64,000 nt of DNA from Massospora cicadina (taxonomy: Eukaryota > Entomophthoromycota > Entomophthoromycetes > Entomophthorales > Entomophthoraceae): the NCBI GenBank assembly GCA_022478985.1, contig JAKSZP010002695.1:176584-240583 (forward strand), in the 5' to 3' direction. Under the pieces are notes generated by a model. The model searched no databases and was not told where the DNA came from. It saw nothing but the letters and a program-made list of their open reading frames with translations. Positions 23,152-33,999 of the stretch are shown here, in pieces. Every line of letters starts with the position of its first letter. The first letter of the stretch is position 1. The translations under genes were made by a program, and so were the position numbers.

Positions 23152-23453
23152 AGGGAGGATACCCCAGTGGTAGAATATGGACCCTTTACCACTGCCTCCC
23201 AAGTTTGATCCTGGTAATGGACTTTGGGTAGGGGATGATTTTGACTGTGTTGGTTTTGCGCGCCAATGCCCCAAACTGAGATAGCGAATAGCAAAGGCAG
23301 TCCATGGAGTTCCTGCCTATCATACGCCACGCATGGAGGTTTTCTGGGTTTTATCCTCCTTTCCTATTTTCTTCACTTCCCTAATCGGTGTGGTATCATC
23401 CCCAGATTGGCCCACCTCAAATAAAATTTTTAAAATTTTAAAATTTAAAAAAT
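23152..23453 (+). mobile_element. SINE 2: tRNA-derived SINE with LINE-like tail
   Basis: About 300 bp between two copies of aaaatagcttctcca (23137-23151 and 23454-23468, 15 bp). The head looks tRNA-derived: gggaggataccccagtgg covers a box A-like segment and aagtttgatcctgg a box B-like segment (consensus GGTTCGANTCC) about 45 bases later. The 3' end, ggtatcatccccagattgg and then cccacctcaaataaaa (23392-23426), resembles the tails of SINE 1 and LINE I. An A/T-rich tail follows. It has no coding capacity and would be transcribed by RNA polymerase III and mobilised in trans. Confidence 0.8.
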
Positions 23454-23468
23454 AAAATAGCTTCTCCA

Positions 23469-24196
23469 TTTAAAATACATTAATCAGTGTTGTAACCTTT
23501 TTTTGTTACTATAATTAGCAATTATGATTTAAAATACTTACTCTTCCATAAAATTTATAAGAAGAAATATTGTATCATAAGAGAATGAGATTAAACTAAA
23601 CACTTTATAAATCATAATCATAAATTTTACAACATAATGAATAAGATTTAACTATCTTTGGCTCAAAACTGTTCTATGTGTAGAACAGTGTAATGGGAAT
23701 GCTGTGAAGAATCTAACATATTAAAAAAATAATAATATGGTCAAGCTGTTGTGTGTGTTGAAATTTACTATTTACCAGATAAGCACACTTTTTAATATAA
23801 ACACAGTTTTAGCCTTCAAGGAAAAAAAGACTAATAAATTAGCTTAGTTAGTTTATACTTCTGAAAGTATCAAGCCTAATCATTATTAGCTTTTTATAAA
23901 AAACATTAAAAACCTGTTTTCTACACTTTTTAGACATTATTTAAAAAAGTTTTGACTTAATTTCTATTTTTGTTTACTAATTGTGGCTATGTCTATGATT
24001 AAAGAATTCCTAAAAATGTGCTTGTTTCAAATTAACTTCATAAACGCCTAACCTTTGCAGCTACATTTGCCTTACCTTTTAAAAAAATAAGGAAGTTACA
24101 ACTTATTAGTACATTAAATATTATAATTTAATGAGTCAGAAGTGCTTAGATGCTTTCTGGCATCCATTGCCAATTGTTTTAGTAGATCTGATTGTT
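23469..24196. other. AT-rich stretch, nothing recognised
   Basis: Very AT-rich DNA between the two SINEs. No open frame or repeat stands out. Confidence 0.5.
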
Positions 24197-24212
24197 AAAA
24201 AGTTATTGTCTC

Positions 24213-24507
24213 GGGGGTGGAAGGCGAGTCGGTAGGGCGTACGGCTACCAACCTGAAGGTTGCGGGTTCGATTCCCGCCCTTCGCACATCGATCGGGGTG
24301 CCAGCCGAAGGAAACTATTGGCGGTTAGTAGGTATAATAACACGAAAACCTTACCCATGACGTAACCAGAAAAATCCGAGTCCCGATCCGGAGGTGAAAA
24401 AACTTTCTACGACAGAGTTGACCCTGCTCAGGTTTCATATCGATACTTTCTTTCTCTATTTCGGTAATGTCTGTCCCCCGGTCGGCTTGCCTCGAATAAA
24501 TAAAATA
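24213..24507 (+). mobile_element. SINE 1: tRNA-derived SINE with LINE I-like tail
   Basis: About 295 bp, far more GC-rich than its surroundings, between two exact copies of aaaaagttattgtctc (24197-24212 and 24508-24523, 16 bp). The tRNA-like head at about 24213-24286 has a box A-like segment (aaggcgagtcggtagggcg) and a perfect T-arm, gcgggttcgattcccgc, containing canonical box B GGTTCGATTCC. The acceptor stem does not pair properly, so this is a SINE head, not a tRNA gene. The body (24287-24460) is of unknown origin. The last 43 bases before the A-rich end (24463-24505) agree with the end of LINE I (48486-48528) at about 37 positions by eye. It looks young. Confidence 0.9.
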
Positions 24508-24523
24508 AAAAAGTTATTGTCTC

Positions 24524-24935
24524 AACATTCAAGCTATAACTTTTAACTTACTCCTGGATCTAACCTTTTGGAGATTGGTAAGTTATTTTATTTTCTAGGG
24601 TATGATGCCAACTCTTACAGATTATGAAATCTGTTTGGGATAAAACATAGAAATATGATTTTATTTTTTATATAGTAAGGTGGGCATTGAGTATTAACCC
24701 TTACCTATAAAAACCAACTTTTTATTTTTGATACTTGCAATAGTTTACAATATATCATATCATGATTTTTTATAAAGCTTTAGAGACCATGTAAGCAATT
24801 AGTATTGTTTGGCAACATTATATAAGTTTTTGTACTAGCTGTCAGCTATTTTCAAGCAGCCATATTTGCTCAGATCAGCTTCCTGTCCTCATATAGAGAA
24901 GCACTAAATAAGTCAAACCATCCATAAACATGTTA
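24524..24935. other. AT-rich stretch, nothing recognised
   Basis: No coding or repeat signal seen between SINE 1 and the GC-richer island. Confidence 0.4.
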
Positions 24936-26034
24936 GCTAGCCCACTTTTTCTAAATTATCTAATGATGGCACTGTCAACCATTGCTTGACCCTATAGTGA
25001 AGGGTGCCTAGGGCTTCTGGACACTCGTTCCCAAGCCACCAAAACCACCATAGATACCTACAGCAGTTGTCTTATGTGATTTATTTCTGATCCCCTAACA
25101 TGAGCACTTGCCCTAAACCAAGCTGTGACAGCATTACAGGGTCTTCCTAGAGCATTGTCAAACTCTTTTGGCAGTGATTCACAAACCACCCTGTACATCA
25201 CTAACACCTTTTTATTCCCTCTTTTAGAACCAGGCCCTCCTTGTCCTGAAAGTATTAGGCACGCATCTTTATACCATCTCCTCATACAGAAGAGATGGCC
25301 TTAGGCTCAGCCCCTGTCACTATACAAATGCCTACAACAGTCAAGATGTCACAACACAGATTAACCCTAAAAATGACCTTTCATCTGACATAACTTTGAG
25401 AGCTCCTCCCTCACTCTACCAGATTTCAACTCAAGAGGTTAATAGGACATCAACAACCATTTTCTGTTAGAAAAAGGTGTCCAACACCTTATGAAGGGTA
25501 CTCCACTGTTCATAGAGACAGGAACAGAATGGAACCACCTCCCAACAATGGAGCTGCTAAAGCTATGTGGAGCTGGCTAACTTTAAACTTCACCATTTTT
25601 TACCTATCCAGGTGCCAGCACTCTCAGTATCAAGGTCCTCGCGCACCTCTAAGTTCATCCCTAGTCTTGGCACCCATTTCAAGACATGATTTTCAAACAA
25701 ACGTTATTAGGTTACCAGAAAGCCTCTAAGTCCTCGCCTTTGACATTTCATCTTGACTAAAAGCAACTTTTCTCATCATGTAGCTTTGACTTACAGGTGT
25801 GGACCCTCCAACACATGATCACCCGCTACCAGGTAAGATTTTGAGATGGCCCTGAAGGTCTGCATAACGTCGTCCACCTTCCCCTAATCAGTCACCACTT
25901 CAGCACTGCTCTGTTGGAAAACCTCCATCTATTTATTGACACTTCCTCCCTCTCATCCCTCGCCCCATAGTCTTAAGTACCTAGAATAAATTAATAAACA
26001 TCAATGAATCCCCCTTCCAGTTGGACCATCTAGT
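24936..26034. other. GC-richer island of unknown nature ending in the micro-insertion tail sequence
   Basis: About 1.1 kb with clearly higher GC content than the AT-rich DNA on both sides. Open frames are short; the longest is 25285-25058 on the minus strand, with VLVMYRVVCESLPKEFDNAL, and none is recognised. The right end reads cagttggaccatctagtatt (26015-26034). This shares about 15 of 17 bases with the unique part of the three micro-insertions (TGGG-ACCATCTAGTACT). It may be a longer copy of the retroposon whose 3' stubs are at 15104, 16262 and 19721. I find no target duplication around it. It could also be a retroposed gene fragment. Confidence 0.4.
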
Positions 26035-26039
26035 ATTGA

Positions 26040-28137
26040 ACAAAGAACTTACATTTAAACATACAAAGATCTAATGCAGTATATTTTAAGATCAGTTGTA
26101 TAATCAATCTAGTAAATTTATTTATATACCAACAATAATCCAAGATCTTGGATTAATGGAAAATTTTTATTATAATGCAGAAATAGACGATTAATTGGTT
26201 ATCTACTTCCTTATTTATATACATAATTTAAGTTTTGAAAGGAATCAAGTCTGCTGAAAATAATGGAATAATTAATAATTAAAAAAATTAAAAGTTCATA
26301 AAATGTTTCTTATTTATAGCAACTCTTCATGAAAATGATGAACTAGTCTAAATTTTAAAAGGTACATTTGAAAAGATGCATATTTGTGATTTTAAAAGAT
26401 ACTTTAAGTCTGTAGTAGGACTCCTTGTAAAAGCATGAGAAAAGTTTAGGACCCCAACTACATATGAGGTTGATATTGCCATCACAGATCAAGGATCAGA
26501 TACTCTTGATATTTTTATCAAAAAAACAAAGTGACATCATGCAACTTTATAAGACTCATAGTTTATATAACCCCTTTAAAAATATACATTATTGTTTTAA
26601 AAAATAAAAATTATTATCATTTGATTCTATAAAGAATAAAAAACCCATATGATGCTAAATAGTTTTCTTAATGGACTTTATGTATTAAAAATGTGACTAT
26701 GTTTGTAATTATATATAATTTTAAAATGTGATTTTTTTCATTAACTTTTTTTGATAATATTTATGCAAAGATTAAAAGTGAAAGTTTTCTTTTTCTTTCT
26801 TTGGAACAACAAAAGATTTTGGGCGAAGAGTATGTCCACTTACATGATGTAATTACAAAGGATGATAATCTAGGTTATGAAAAATCCTGGTGATATAACC
26901 TTTCGACTTTACTGTTGTTTGATCTAATATTCATGATATACAGAAGATGTCATAATTTATGTTCTTTATTATGCCTGGCAGACTTCTTCTGAACTATATG
27001 TAACATTATATGTTCAGTAAAATCCAATGTTTTTTTATGCAAATTGTTAATAATCTACATAATTTTATAGCATAATACTGAAACATAAGTCTAACTAAAC
27101 TGTTGAATATTTTGACAAAAAGTTAAATACATGGAGAATCTCTCCTCAAAATATTTCAATTAATGGCAAAAGCTTGTTTTAGATGCAAATATCTTTTTAT
27201 CTTGTTAAAAGACAGATCATTATTGAAACTTTTTAGTATAATTTCTGCAGAGCTACCAAATATAGCTTTAGATCTTTAAAATAGATTTTAAATTATAAGT
27301 ATGTTACATGGTCTATTTAAATACTAATTTTTCGTCCATTAATGAAAGATAGTAAAAATATATTTTATATCAGTTAATCTACAAATGAAACTTTTACATC
27401 CAATGTTAGCTACTTATTGTCCAGCGCTAAAAGCCTGGCATAGAGGAATATGATTATAAAAAAGGTAAAAAAAGCTAAGGTAATGTGATTGAAAAATACA
27501 TTCAACCTTGCACCTTAGTTTTAAAGATGTTTATTGCATAAATATACGTTGATTACTTCACTTAAATTAATCAAAAAAGCATATCTGTAGGTAAATTTAG
27601 AAAGTAACATGACTGTCAATAGCCTTGTTATTATATGATTAAAAATTAACATGGTCTCATATGGGCTTTTATAATTAATAGCAAAGGAATATTGTGGAGC
27701 TTTATAGTGTTTCATTAATATCTGTTATCTTAAAGTTGTTTAATTATTGTCAACCCTTAAAAGGAGCAACGTGTGTACTAAAATGAAAATAGTGTTTGAA
27801 AAATCAGATGTTCCACTTCATATAACAATTACAACACACTTTGGACTTTACTAGTAATCTGAATTTTCTAGAGTTTCACTTTATGTTATTAAATTTACAA
27901 AGGAATATATTAAGGTACATTAAAGACCTCTTTTGCAAAAGGGAGAGAGGTTACTGGCACCAGCTTTTGATATTAATCAGAGTTTGCTTTATGTATACTT
28001 TACACAATCCTCCCTAACTATCATGGATTCATCTTACATGAGGAAGTCTTTGCATAGTGTTTATGTTCTAACCTCATTTATGAGTTCTCTAAAGTATATA
28101 TGGATATCTTTGAAATCATATTGAGATTTTTACAAAC
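26040..28137. other. Very AT-rich stretch, nothing recognised
   Basis: Long A and T runs and only short open frames. No domain or repeat relationship was noticed. Confidence 0.5.
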
Positions 28138-28225
28138 AGGTATGCTTTAAGTTAGAGAGGTCCTGAAGCTCGACCTTTTTTGAAAACTGAAGTCTAGCTT
28201 TATCTTGGAAGTTAGTTCCCTTAAT
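28138..28225 (-). repeat. 88-bp inverted copy of part of the element D 5' LTR
   Basis: The reverse complement of this segment matches 30521-30608 with about two mismatches. The matching element D 3' LTR segment (near 35643) differs at about 16 of the 88 positions, so the fragment shares the private changes of the 5' LTR. Similarity stops abruptly at both ends. There is no sign of a full LTR here. Confidence 0.85.
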
Positions 28226-29489
28226 TATTGCTAAGAACCATTTCAGATGAGATACTTACTTTTTCACAAAAAGTTTATGCATTATTTCTGCCATAATTTG
28301 AACAACATGTGTTCCTTCTGATCCTAAAAAGCTATGGAAACAGTATTAAGAAAATTAAATAAAGTCTATAGTGCAAGAGTTTATTCTAAATGAAACTATA
28401 ATTTCTAATAAGCATCAATAATTATCTGACTTTTGTACCTATCAAGGTACCTAACCAATTTGTAGATGTTTTCCCTAAAGTCAGGATCATAGGGACTTCC
28501 TTTGAGTCTATTGGTGCCATATAATATTTTATTTAAGATAATTTATTTGTTTCTAATAAATGGTACATTTTAGATTTTGCTTTGTGACTCCTGGATAATC
28601 CTTTAAGATGATGCATAATCAATTGGTCTTATAATCCTAACTTACCAAATTCGTAATTTAAACTCTAAGTGCAAGTTAAGTAAGGGCTTCAAACCCATTG
28701 AGCCTAAGTTAGAATTCTCTATCATGCCACTCTAATCTAAAGACGTTAATTTCACTTGACATTAGTTGTTTCAAATAGGGATTGGGAGTTCAGTTTTATT
28801 TGTTTATAAGAATGTGATTAGTGACCTGATACCCCACAGTTGAATGATTGTATGGATTCAAAGAATAAAATTTGAATTACTATATTCCTTCATATTATAC
28901 TTATATTTGGCTCTACGCCTAAGTGATTAAATCCATAATTTATGATATTGTTGATCTATTGTAATAAAAATATATGTTTATAAAGAATACGTGATTATTC
29001 CACTCTTGTATTTTCAAAAATGATTTCTGACTTGGTTGACTAGCCACTTGGGTTTTGTAATTATGGGTTTGATTGAATTATATATTATTGTATTGTACCC
29101 GATTGGCATTAATTTCTAATTTGTGATCCAAATTACAAGGGTATTGTGCTTTCATAGTTCATAGGATTGGTAGTTAAGCTCAACTGACATGCATCATAAT
29201 GGGGTGTTTTACCTTATAATATTTTTTAAAAAAGTATCTGAGCATAGTTAAAAGATGTCAAGCTGGGATTACATAAATAAGCCTTTTATTTGGAAAGTAG
29301 CCCCAAAAACCTCCCTGAGAGCCATTGTTTATGTGAAGGTGTAAGGAGAGGAAATATGGGAAAAGATGCACTTAGCATCTGAAAAATCTAACATGTACCA
29401 TTGGAGTTAACAAGAAAATAAAGTTGAAAAGAGAGAGTTTTTCAATAATAAATTTTAATTGTATGGCTTTTCCTTAATATGTGTGAATC
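28226..29489. other. AT-rich stretch, nothing recognised
   Basis: No coding domain or repeat was identified. Confidence 0.45.
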
Positions 29490-29880
29490 CTAACCTTGGT
29501 TTGTTTATTTATCTTTCTAATTTCCTAACTTTAATTCTTATCTATATTTAGTGCACCGCCAGATTATTTTTATAAGATTTTGAAAATAATATTGTTTGAA
29601 TTATTAATGCCTACGCTTATCTGATTATGTTAGATTATAAAGCTCATTAACTTTAAGCTTAAACTGTTTAATTTTACATATTTCAAATCTTCTCTGGTAA
29701 TTTATATAGTACTAATATTTTATTTATAACTATCACTATTCTTCTTTAATTTTATTATTGTTGTTAGCATAATTACAAAATCCAGGTTAACGATAAAACT
29801 CTTAGGTTCATTCCACCAAGTACTTTAAAGAGCTTGGACACCGCCAGGTTAATTGGATAGATCTATTCCTGACTAGCCTA
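29490..29880 (+). repeat. Dispersed repeat R, copy 1
   Basis: Alignable by eye, with many differences, to 43171-43310 plus 48547-48800, which are one copy split by LINE I. Shared landmarks are gtgcaccgcca, agctcatyaacttta, gcataattacaaa/gaataattacaaa, and ccaccaagtactttaaagag/ccaccaggtcttttaaagag. Its class is unknown; it could be an LTR or part of a DNA element. Confidence 0.65.
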
Positions 29881-30500
29881 GCAGAACAAGTATTCTATGC
29901 CAAGTCTTCCAAGTACCCTATGAAAATCAACAACATAATAACAATAAATGAATCTGCATCCAGCCAGTATCCCTCTAGTGAGGCTGCTCACCCTTAATTA
30001 GGGGTTAATTATACTATCAATGGGAGAGCATCTGATTCATTTGGTGATCAAAGAACTAGATCTTTGGGAGAATATTACTCACTTCAATCTGTTTGTAAAG
30101 CCTAAATAGTGCGGGGAATAACAGGAGCTGTTGATTTAATGGACCTGATATATCCTTAACAGAACATATGCTTCACTGAGAACCTTTTAATATACTTTAC
30201 CTATTTTTACTAATGTACTATTCAGGTGACTTGAAGTTGAAATCTGAGAAGGCCCTCCACATTTCTGGCAGATTACTTAAACATGCCAAACTTAATGCCT
30301 CAGATCAATTTATATCACCCTGATTATACGTTATAAACATCTAAATTAATTTAAATTTTTTATCTTTAATTTTTAATTTTTAATTTTAACCTATATTTTT
30401 ATTTGGGAGTATGTGACTAGAGACAATTACTTGAGAAATGGTATGGGCTATTAAATGTAATATCTTTAGAAGTTTGTAGCAAATGAAGTGGTTTATTGTT
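29881..30500. other. Unassigned stretch left of element D
   Basis: Similarity to the region after repeat R copy 2 may continue weakly (both contain cttcaatctg). No domain was recognised. Confidence 0.35.
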
Positions 30501-31391
30501 TGTTTTGGTTACCTGACGTCATTAAGGGAACTAACTTCCAAGATAAAGCTAGACTTCAGTTTTCAAAAAAGGTCGAGCTTCAGGACCTCTCTGACTTAAG
30601 GCATACCTTGGACCAACGCTGGGTGCAGGCTAGATATGCCCATGTTGATCCAGGGGAAGTGCGTGATTCCCAGCCCTGCATTACAGCAGTGGCGTTAAAA
30701 CGCATTAGTTATCTTCTTAACAACAATTGTTCATTTTAATTTGCTCAAAGAATGAGGGTTTGAACCTGTTCAATTTAAAACATTTCCAAATAATGATGGC
30801 TCAGCATGCAATCAATAACTCAAGTTTGTTTGATCTCAAGCTACAGTATCTGGCCAATGGTAGGGTGCACCAATTGGTTCATTTAGGCTTGGCACCAATT
30901 TTCCCAATTGATAAATTGCCTCCCCTTGTTTAAAGTATGGTTCTCAAGACCAACTTATCTCGTTGGTCATTTTCCTTATTAATAAAATCCCTTTAGTTTA
31001 CATTTTTAATATGTTAACCTGGGCAAACCTGTGCGTGGACCTATTTGGGGAGGTCTCTAATAACGTCAGCCACCTTATTTGCATAAAATTGATTACCATA
31101 TCAGGTGCACCACTGAGCCGCCATGGTCTCCTCCAGACCGAGGCACCCAAGCTCACCAGCTCAGATCTCTGTTTGGATAAGGACTCCCCTTTGGGGTCCA
31201 CTCAATTCTTGTTGTTTATTTGATTCATACTAATTTATACAGCTTGAACACCCTCACCTTATGTTACCTTAGCTCCAGCACCTTCTGCGCTGTTATACTT
31301 CCAATAATTTTGATAATGAGTTACCTGGCGTTGTGGCTGTACATCTCACACCACCCCACTGGTAATGGGAGAGACAGACACTCTCCTGACA
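30501..31391 (+). repeat. Element D 5' LTR
   Basis: Starts TGTTTTGGTTACCTGACG and ends CACTCTCCTGACA. Long blocks match the 3' LTR exactly, such as gatccaggggaagtgcgtga and cagccctgcattacagcagt. The first 100 bp are the most diverged. Confidence 0.92.
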
Positions 31392-32150
31392 TTAGATGAC
31401 GAACCAATTTTTATGTGCACTAGATTATCTGTATGGGACTTCCACAAAGTGCGAATTAGGTGCGCCAGCTGTTTGTTAATGGCTGTGGTGGGGCTCACTA
31501 CCGTTTTCTCATTTTGCCAATTGTTGGAGCTTATTGGCGTTATTCTTGCTACCTCCAACTGGGAAGAAGCCACCCTTCTAGCTCGTACCTGATAGATTTG
31601 GATTTTTATGATCCAAGTGTCATGTTTCCTCAACTTTTCCTCAAAATTAACAAAACCAGTATAGTTAAAATAATTTTTTAACAAACCCATATTCAAATGG
31701 TGCAGGAGGAATCATTGATAAAGAGCCTCATGGTGATGGCCTTGGATAATGATGCACAACCCGCCACCAAAATGGGTATGAGGTCGTTCATGTCTTAAAA
31801 CACGTTTTATATCGCCAATCTCTTTATTCAAAAACGAGCCAAATATCATCTCTTGTGGCTCTTATTTCTATTCCATTTCAGTATACCAGATCACCCCAGA
31901 GAACCCGCGCTTGACCACTATGATGATCTGCAAACACAAGCGGTGGAAAAGGAGTTACTATTTAAATATAAAAATGGTTATGCAATTGATGAAGATATGG
32001 TGGGATATGTGACCTCAGTAGTAAGGGTGACCAACTATCCCTCTCCATTCTATGATGCGGAAACATACCCTGGAGGCATGATTATGCCTGCTGAGGATTT
32101 TTCTGGGGAAGTGTTGGCGTTTTCTGCTTTGATTAAAGATTATTATGAAT
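31392..32150 (+). pseudogene. Element D gag remnant, mostly deleted
   Basis: From 31853 a frame of about 100 residues leads into the protease: DHPREPALDHYDDLQTQAVE and YAIDEDMVGYVTSVVRVTNY. No Retrotrans_gag core and no zinc knuckle are seen. The short distance from the LTR indicates an internal deletion of gag and probably of the PBS. Confidence 0.5.
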
Positions 32151-32640
32151 ATTTTTTGTTGACCGCTACCCTTTCATCCCCATTAGGGAGACTCAGCACA
32201 ACTATTTTGGCGGATACAGGGGCCTCTGAAAATTCATTGACCAAGACCTGGATGACTACCTTAAGTCGAATTACTTGCCAGGTGGTATGGTTAGTGGAAG
32301 GGTTTTCTAAGGTTTCCCACGATGAAAGTAGTGGGGTTAGTGGATTATCAAGTTGGCAGGTACCATTTGTCTGACAGCTTCCAAGCTATCAAAAACCTCT
32401 TGTAACCCATTATTTTGGGTGTAGAGTGTTGGCGAAAGTTTTACGTCATAACCAACTTGAAAAACAATACTTTGTTTTTAACTTTTAAGAATGGTCATGA
32501 ATTAGTTTTCCCAATGTCTGAAGCAAACTCCTAGGGGCGATCTGCCCCACTGGCCCAATATCCAAACTCTCAGTATTGCTCAAATTCTGAACTTCTCTCT
32601 GGAGGTATCTTTTACTTCCTGTTTGGAGGGGTTAAAAATT
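32150..32640 (+). pseudogene. Element D retropepsin remnant
   Basis: TTILADTGASENSLTKTWM at about 32199-32255 is an intact-looking aspartic protease active site (D-T-G-A-S) in an open frame that ends at 32374. Later, in another frame, LASYQVGRYHLS-like and YFVFNF-like traces suggest the rest of the domain, but I cannot translate it continuously. Confidence 0.8.
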
Positions 32641-32689
32641 TTTTGATGCGGCTTCAGCTAAAGTACTATCAGATCATTCAGAGTTTTAT

Positions 32690-33400
32690 TAAGAGTTCAA
32701 ACTCACCATTAATGTGGTGCATATTTCTTCCCCAACTTACCTTTGACTGTGTGGGAGGAAGCGGCCTTAGATATGTGGGTTAAGGAGCAGCTAGCCAAAG
32801 GAGCAATTTTTCAGTGAACCTCCCCAATATGTTCCCCATTTCTCTTTGTGGATAAGGCCAATGGTACCTTACTCACATGCGTACATTAAGGGAATCTCAA
32901 CATCCTCACAGTACCAGACTTGCATCCCATTGCACTGGACTCACAGATTGCACGTTATGTGAAAAAGTGAAAGTCTTCTCTAAATTGAGTTGATTAAATG
33001 CGTCAATCAGATCTGGATCAAGAAGAGCCAGGAGTGGCTAACCACATTCCATATCAAAAAATGAATTTTCAGTTTCGAGTTATACCCTTTGGGCTTAGAA
33101 TTGTCCTGTTATCTTTCAACGCCATATTGATGCATCTTTGGTGGATTTGCTAGTGGTATGCGTGGTAGCTTACATGGATGATACCTTATTGTTTTCCCCT
33201 GCCCATGAGTCCCAAGAAATACACCTTTGGCAGGTGGTGGTCCATTTGAGGGCAGCTGACCTTACGCTAAAAAATCAGTAAATATGAATTCTTCAAGTCC
33301 CACGTCACTTTCCTGGGCAACATTGTGTTTGACCAAAGCCACATGATAACTAAGACAAGTAGAAGGCAATTCATAAGTGTCTAACCCCCTTTAGGTCAAA
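32690..33400 (+). pseudogene. Element D reverse transcriptase remnant
   Basis: FKLTINVVHISSPTY leads to MWVKEQLAKGAIFQ and SPFLFVDKANGTLLTCVH (fingers). The frame then shifts. VVAYMDDTLLFSPAHESQE at about 33167-33225 carries a complete YxDD box (YMDD). HVTFLGNIVFDQSHMITKTS at 33300-33360 is the block before RNase H and is closely shared with element F (FLGNIVFDKGHMIT). Several stops interrupt it, including one after Q in the fingers. Confidence 0.9.
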
Positions 33401-33579
33401 AAATTGAGGAGTTTTTTGGGGGCATGTACATTCCCTAAGAAATTCACGCCAAAAATTTCTAAGGCAGTGGCGCCCCTGTACAAGGCGAGTGGAGCTAAAG
33501 TGCTCCAATAGTACCTCCTTTTGCAGGATGCCTTCTAGGCTGTAAAGTGCATAATTTTGTACACATATGTCCTTCGCCA

Positions 33580-33970
33580 TGTAGATCCAGCAAAGAGTTT
33601 ATTGTGGCTACTGATGCCTCCAACTTTGCTATAGCAGCTGCCTTATTACAAGTGGGTGAGGATGGACTAGAGCATCTAATGGGATACTTTTTCAGGATAA
33701 TATCTTTGCCTGAGTTGAACTACGCCATATATCACAAAAAGTAATAAGCAGTGGTGGAGGCGCTGTCTTATTGGTGTCATCAAATACATGGTTCATCCAA
33801 ACCCTTCCGCATACATACATATCACTGTGCCTTGTTTTCTACTGCACACCTCATTTCTTGACCCCACAATAAACCCACTTGCATGAGACCCTGGACCAAT
33901 TTTGTTTTCTTATAAGTTTAAAAAGGGCAGGAAGAATGGATTGGCGGATGCTTTGAGCTGAAACCATGCA
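33580..33970 (+). pseudogene. Element D RNase H remnant
   Basis: An open stretch around 33580-33744 reads KEFIVATDASNFAIAAALLQ, with the first catalytic D, and then LPELNYAIYHKK where the catalytic E is kept. TAG then interrupts just before AVVEALSYW. RKNGLADALS near 33930-33958 is the closing N-x-x-A-D-x-L-S motif, followed by TGA in place of R. Confidence 0.88.
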
Positions 33971-33999
33971 CTGGCTCCTAATCCTAAGGAGGTAGAGAT

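Noticed and set aside
24213..24290. A tRNA gene with perfect T-arm and box B
   Set aside because: The acceptor stem does not pair, and the segment is the head of a SINE bounded by target duplications and ending in a LINE-like tail.
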